Shown: piece by piece, positions 15,143 to 15,670 of the stretch
How the letters are laid out: the number at the start of each line of letters is the position of its first letter
Numbering within the stretch: position 1 is the stretch's first letter
Source: Gemmatimonadota bacterium
GTDB taxonomy: Bacteria; Gemmatimonadota; Gemmatimonadetes; Longimicrobiales; Gaopeijiaceae
DNA length: 15,670 bases
Direction of reading: 5' to 3'
Assembly: GCA_030550695.1 (NCBI GenBank)
Contig: JAUQOX010000042.1
Span: 1 to 15,670, forward strand
Notes under the pieces: model-generated
Told to the model about the DNA's origin: nothing
Seen by the model: the letters and a program-made list of their open reading frames with translations, nothing else
The model's database searches: none
Translations under genes and position numbers: made by a program

Positions 15143-15406
15143 GCTCCACCTCCTGTTGCGCACACTTGGGTGAGGAAACCCACGAGTCGTATTCCGAGAT
15201 TGCCGCGGCCGACCGGACGGGCCCTCCGACGGCTTTCCGGTGCCGTGGGATCCCTCCGGCCCTCCCCCGCCCGTGTTCCCGCGGTCCCCGGAAGAAATCT
15301 TACGTCGCCTGCCGGTCGGCTGGAAATCCGGGGGGCGAGCCGGGCGACCCCCCTGCCCCGCTCACCCCTTCTGCACCCTCTGTTGATGCCCGAAAAAGCC
15401 CGGATG
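15143..15406. other. Intergenic region without a recognisable gene
   Basis: This 264-bp stretch lies between the PAS-protein stop and the lipoprotein start, both on the minus strand. Apart from the lipoprotein ribosome site at 15149-15154 I see no convincing promoter, RNA or coding frame. Open frames here lack protein-like sequence. The minus strand shows GGGCTTTTTCGGGC just after the PAS-gene stop (around 15388-15402), but the two GC parts are direct, not inverted, repeats, so no terminator is called. Confidence 0.5.
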
Positions 15407-15670
15407 TTAAGTCCACTGCAACAGGCGGCGTTCCCCCTCCAGGGCCCGGATCTCCGTGACGTCCTGGGTCACCTCGAGGCAACCGAGGTACTTTCCGTCG
15501 AGGTTCCGCACGGCGAAGTAGCGGATGTGGACGAACCTCCCTTGTAGGGTGATCCAGAACTCGGCCACGTCCCGTTCCCCGGCGGCGAAGGCCCTGAGGA
15601 TTTCCCGGACCATGTGGACGCTCTTCGGCGGATGGCAGTTTTCCACATGGCGCCCGATGGCTGCGGGGGT
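15407..15670 (-). CDS. C-terminus of a DUF438/PAS-domain sensor-type protein (5' end outside the window)
   Basis: The frame enters from the right edge and ends at TAA 15409-15407, giving 87 residues. It begins TPAAIGRHVENCHPPKSVHM and continues with VREILRAF, RDVAEFWI, FVHIRYFAVR, YLGCLEVTQDVTEIRALEGERRLL. This is the closing half of the PAS domain found at the end of DUF438 proteins, which often also carry a hemerythrin-like domain and are thought to bind a ligand or sense redox/gas signals. The NCHPPKSVH and CLEVTQDVTEIR texts are characteristic. The N-terminal domains are beyond the window, so the presence of a hemerythrin part is unknown. No kinase or output domain follows. Confidence 0.85.
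   Translation of the reverse strand, partial: TPAAIGRHVENCHPPKSVHMVREILRAFAAGERDVAEFWITLQGRFVHIRYFAVRNLDGKYLGCLEVTQDVTEIRALEGERRLLQWT

Noticed and set aside
15166..15459. A 97-codon plus-strand open frame at the right end
   Set aside because: No ribosome site or domain, and it overlaps the conserved PAS coding region on the other strand.
1..15670. CRISPR arrays, tRNA or rRNA genes, insertion sequences, phage genes
   Set aside because: Looked for on both strands by eye; no spaced direct repeats, tRNA cloverleaf text, transposase or integrase motifs were seen.

Overview
The window is very GC-rich (roughly 70 %, with many long G and C runs) and dense with genes. Exported proteins with Sec signal peptides, a lipoprotein and a large TonB-dependent-type outer-membrane protein with an N-terminal carboxypeptidase-regulatory-like domain show a diderm bacterium. 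The style (Oar-like receptor with an ...LPLAAQ signal peptide, G-rich codon use) suggests Gemmatimonadota or a similar high-GC lineage; this is an inference, as no rRNA or marker gene is present.

Layout. Positions 1-194 hold the 3' end of a probable alpha/beta-hydrolase gene (+), overlapping tail to tail with ilvE (-, 128-1069). Divergent from ilvE is a plus-strand run: a fusion of a polytopic membrane region with a THEP1-type NTPase domain (1231-3057), an exported M28 metallopeptidase (3162-4199), and a small Trp-rich acidic protein coupled to it by an ATGA overlap (4196-4603). A separate plus-strand gene follows at 4787-5374: an exported peroxiredoxin whose peroxidatic cysteine position is an in-frame TGA. 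A minus-strand operon read from 10091 to 5503 encodes a YbbA-like ABC ATPase, a YbbP-like FtsX permease, a CcdA-type membrane electron carrier and a TlpA/ResA-like thioredoxin; the first three are joined by stop/start overlaps. A LapA-domain protein (+, 10269-10508) diverges from that operon. A 1299-residue outer-membrane receptor with an unusual C-terminal LTEEQ-containing extension (-, 10492-14391), a lipoprotein with its own strong terminator (-, 14519-15142) and the C-terminus of a PAS-domain protein (-, 15407-15670) close the window. No stretch longer than about 265 bases lacks a gene.

The most notable element is the gene at 4787-5374. Read through the TGA at 5027-5029 it is one continuous 195-residue AhpC/TSA peroxiredoxin with TPG-U-T at the active site. 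Directly behind the TGA lies a stem-loop with the layout of a bacterial SECIS: a lower stem starting at the next base, an internal loop, a perfect 6-bp upper stem, and an 8-nt G-containing apical loop 21 nt downstream. It is therefore read as a selenoprotein, not a broken gene. The protein has a signal peptide and no cysteine at all, so it would need an outside periplasmic reductant. The TlpA-like thioredoxin and CcdA encoded convergently next door are natural candidates, by inference only. No selA, selB, selD or tRNA-Sec gene is in the window.

Two further unusual architectures are the membrane/THEP1 fusion, which looks like a single-chain transporter with a non-ABC NTPase, and the receptor carrying a Spy/CpxP-like helical tail beyond its last barrel strand.
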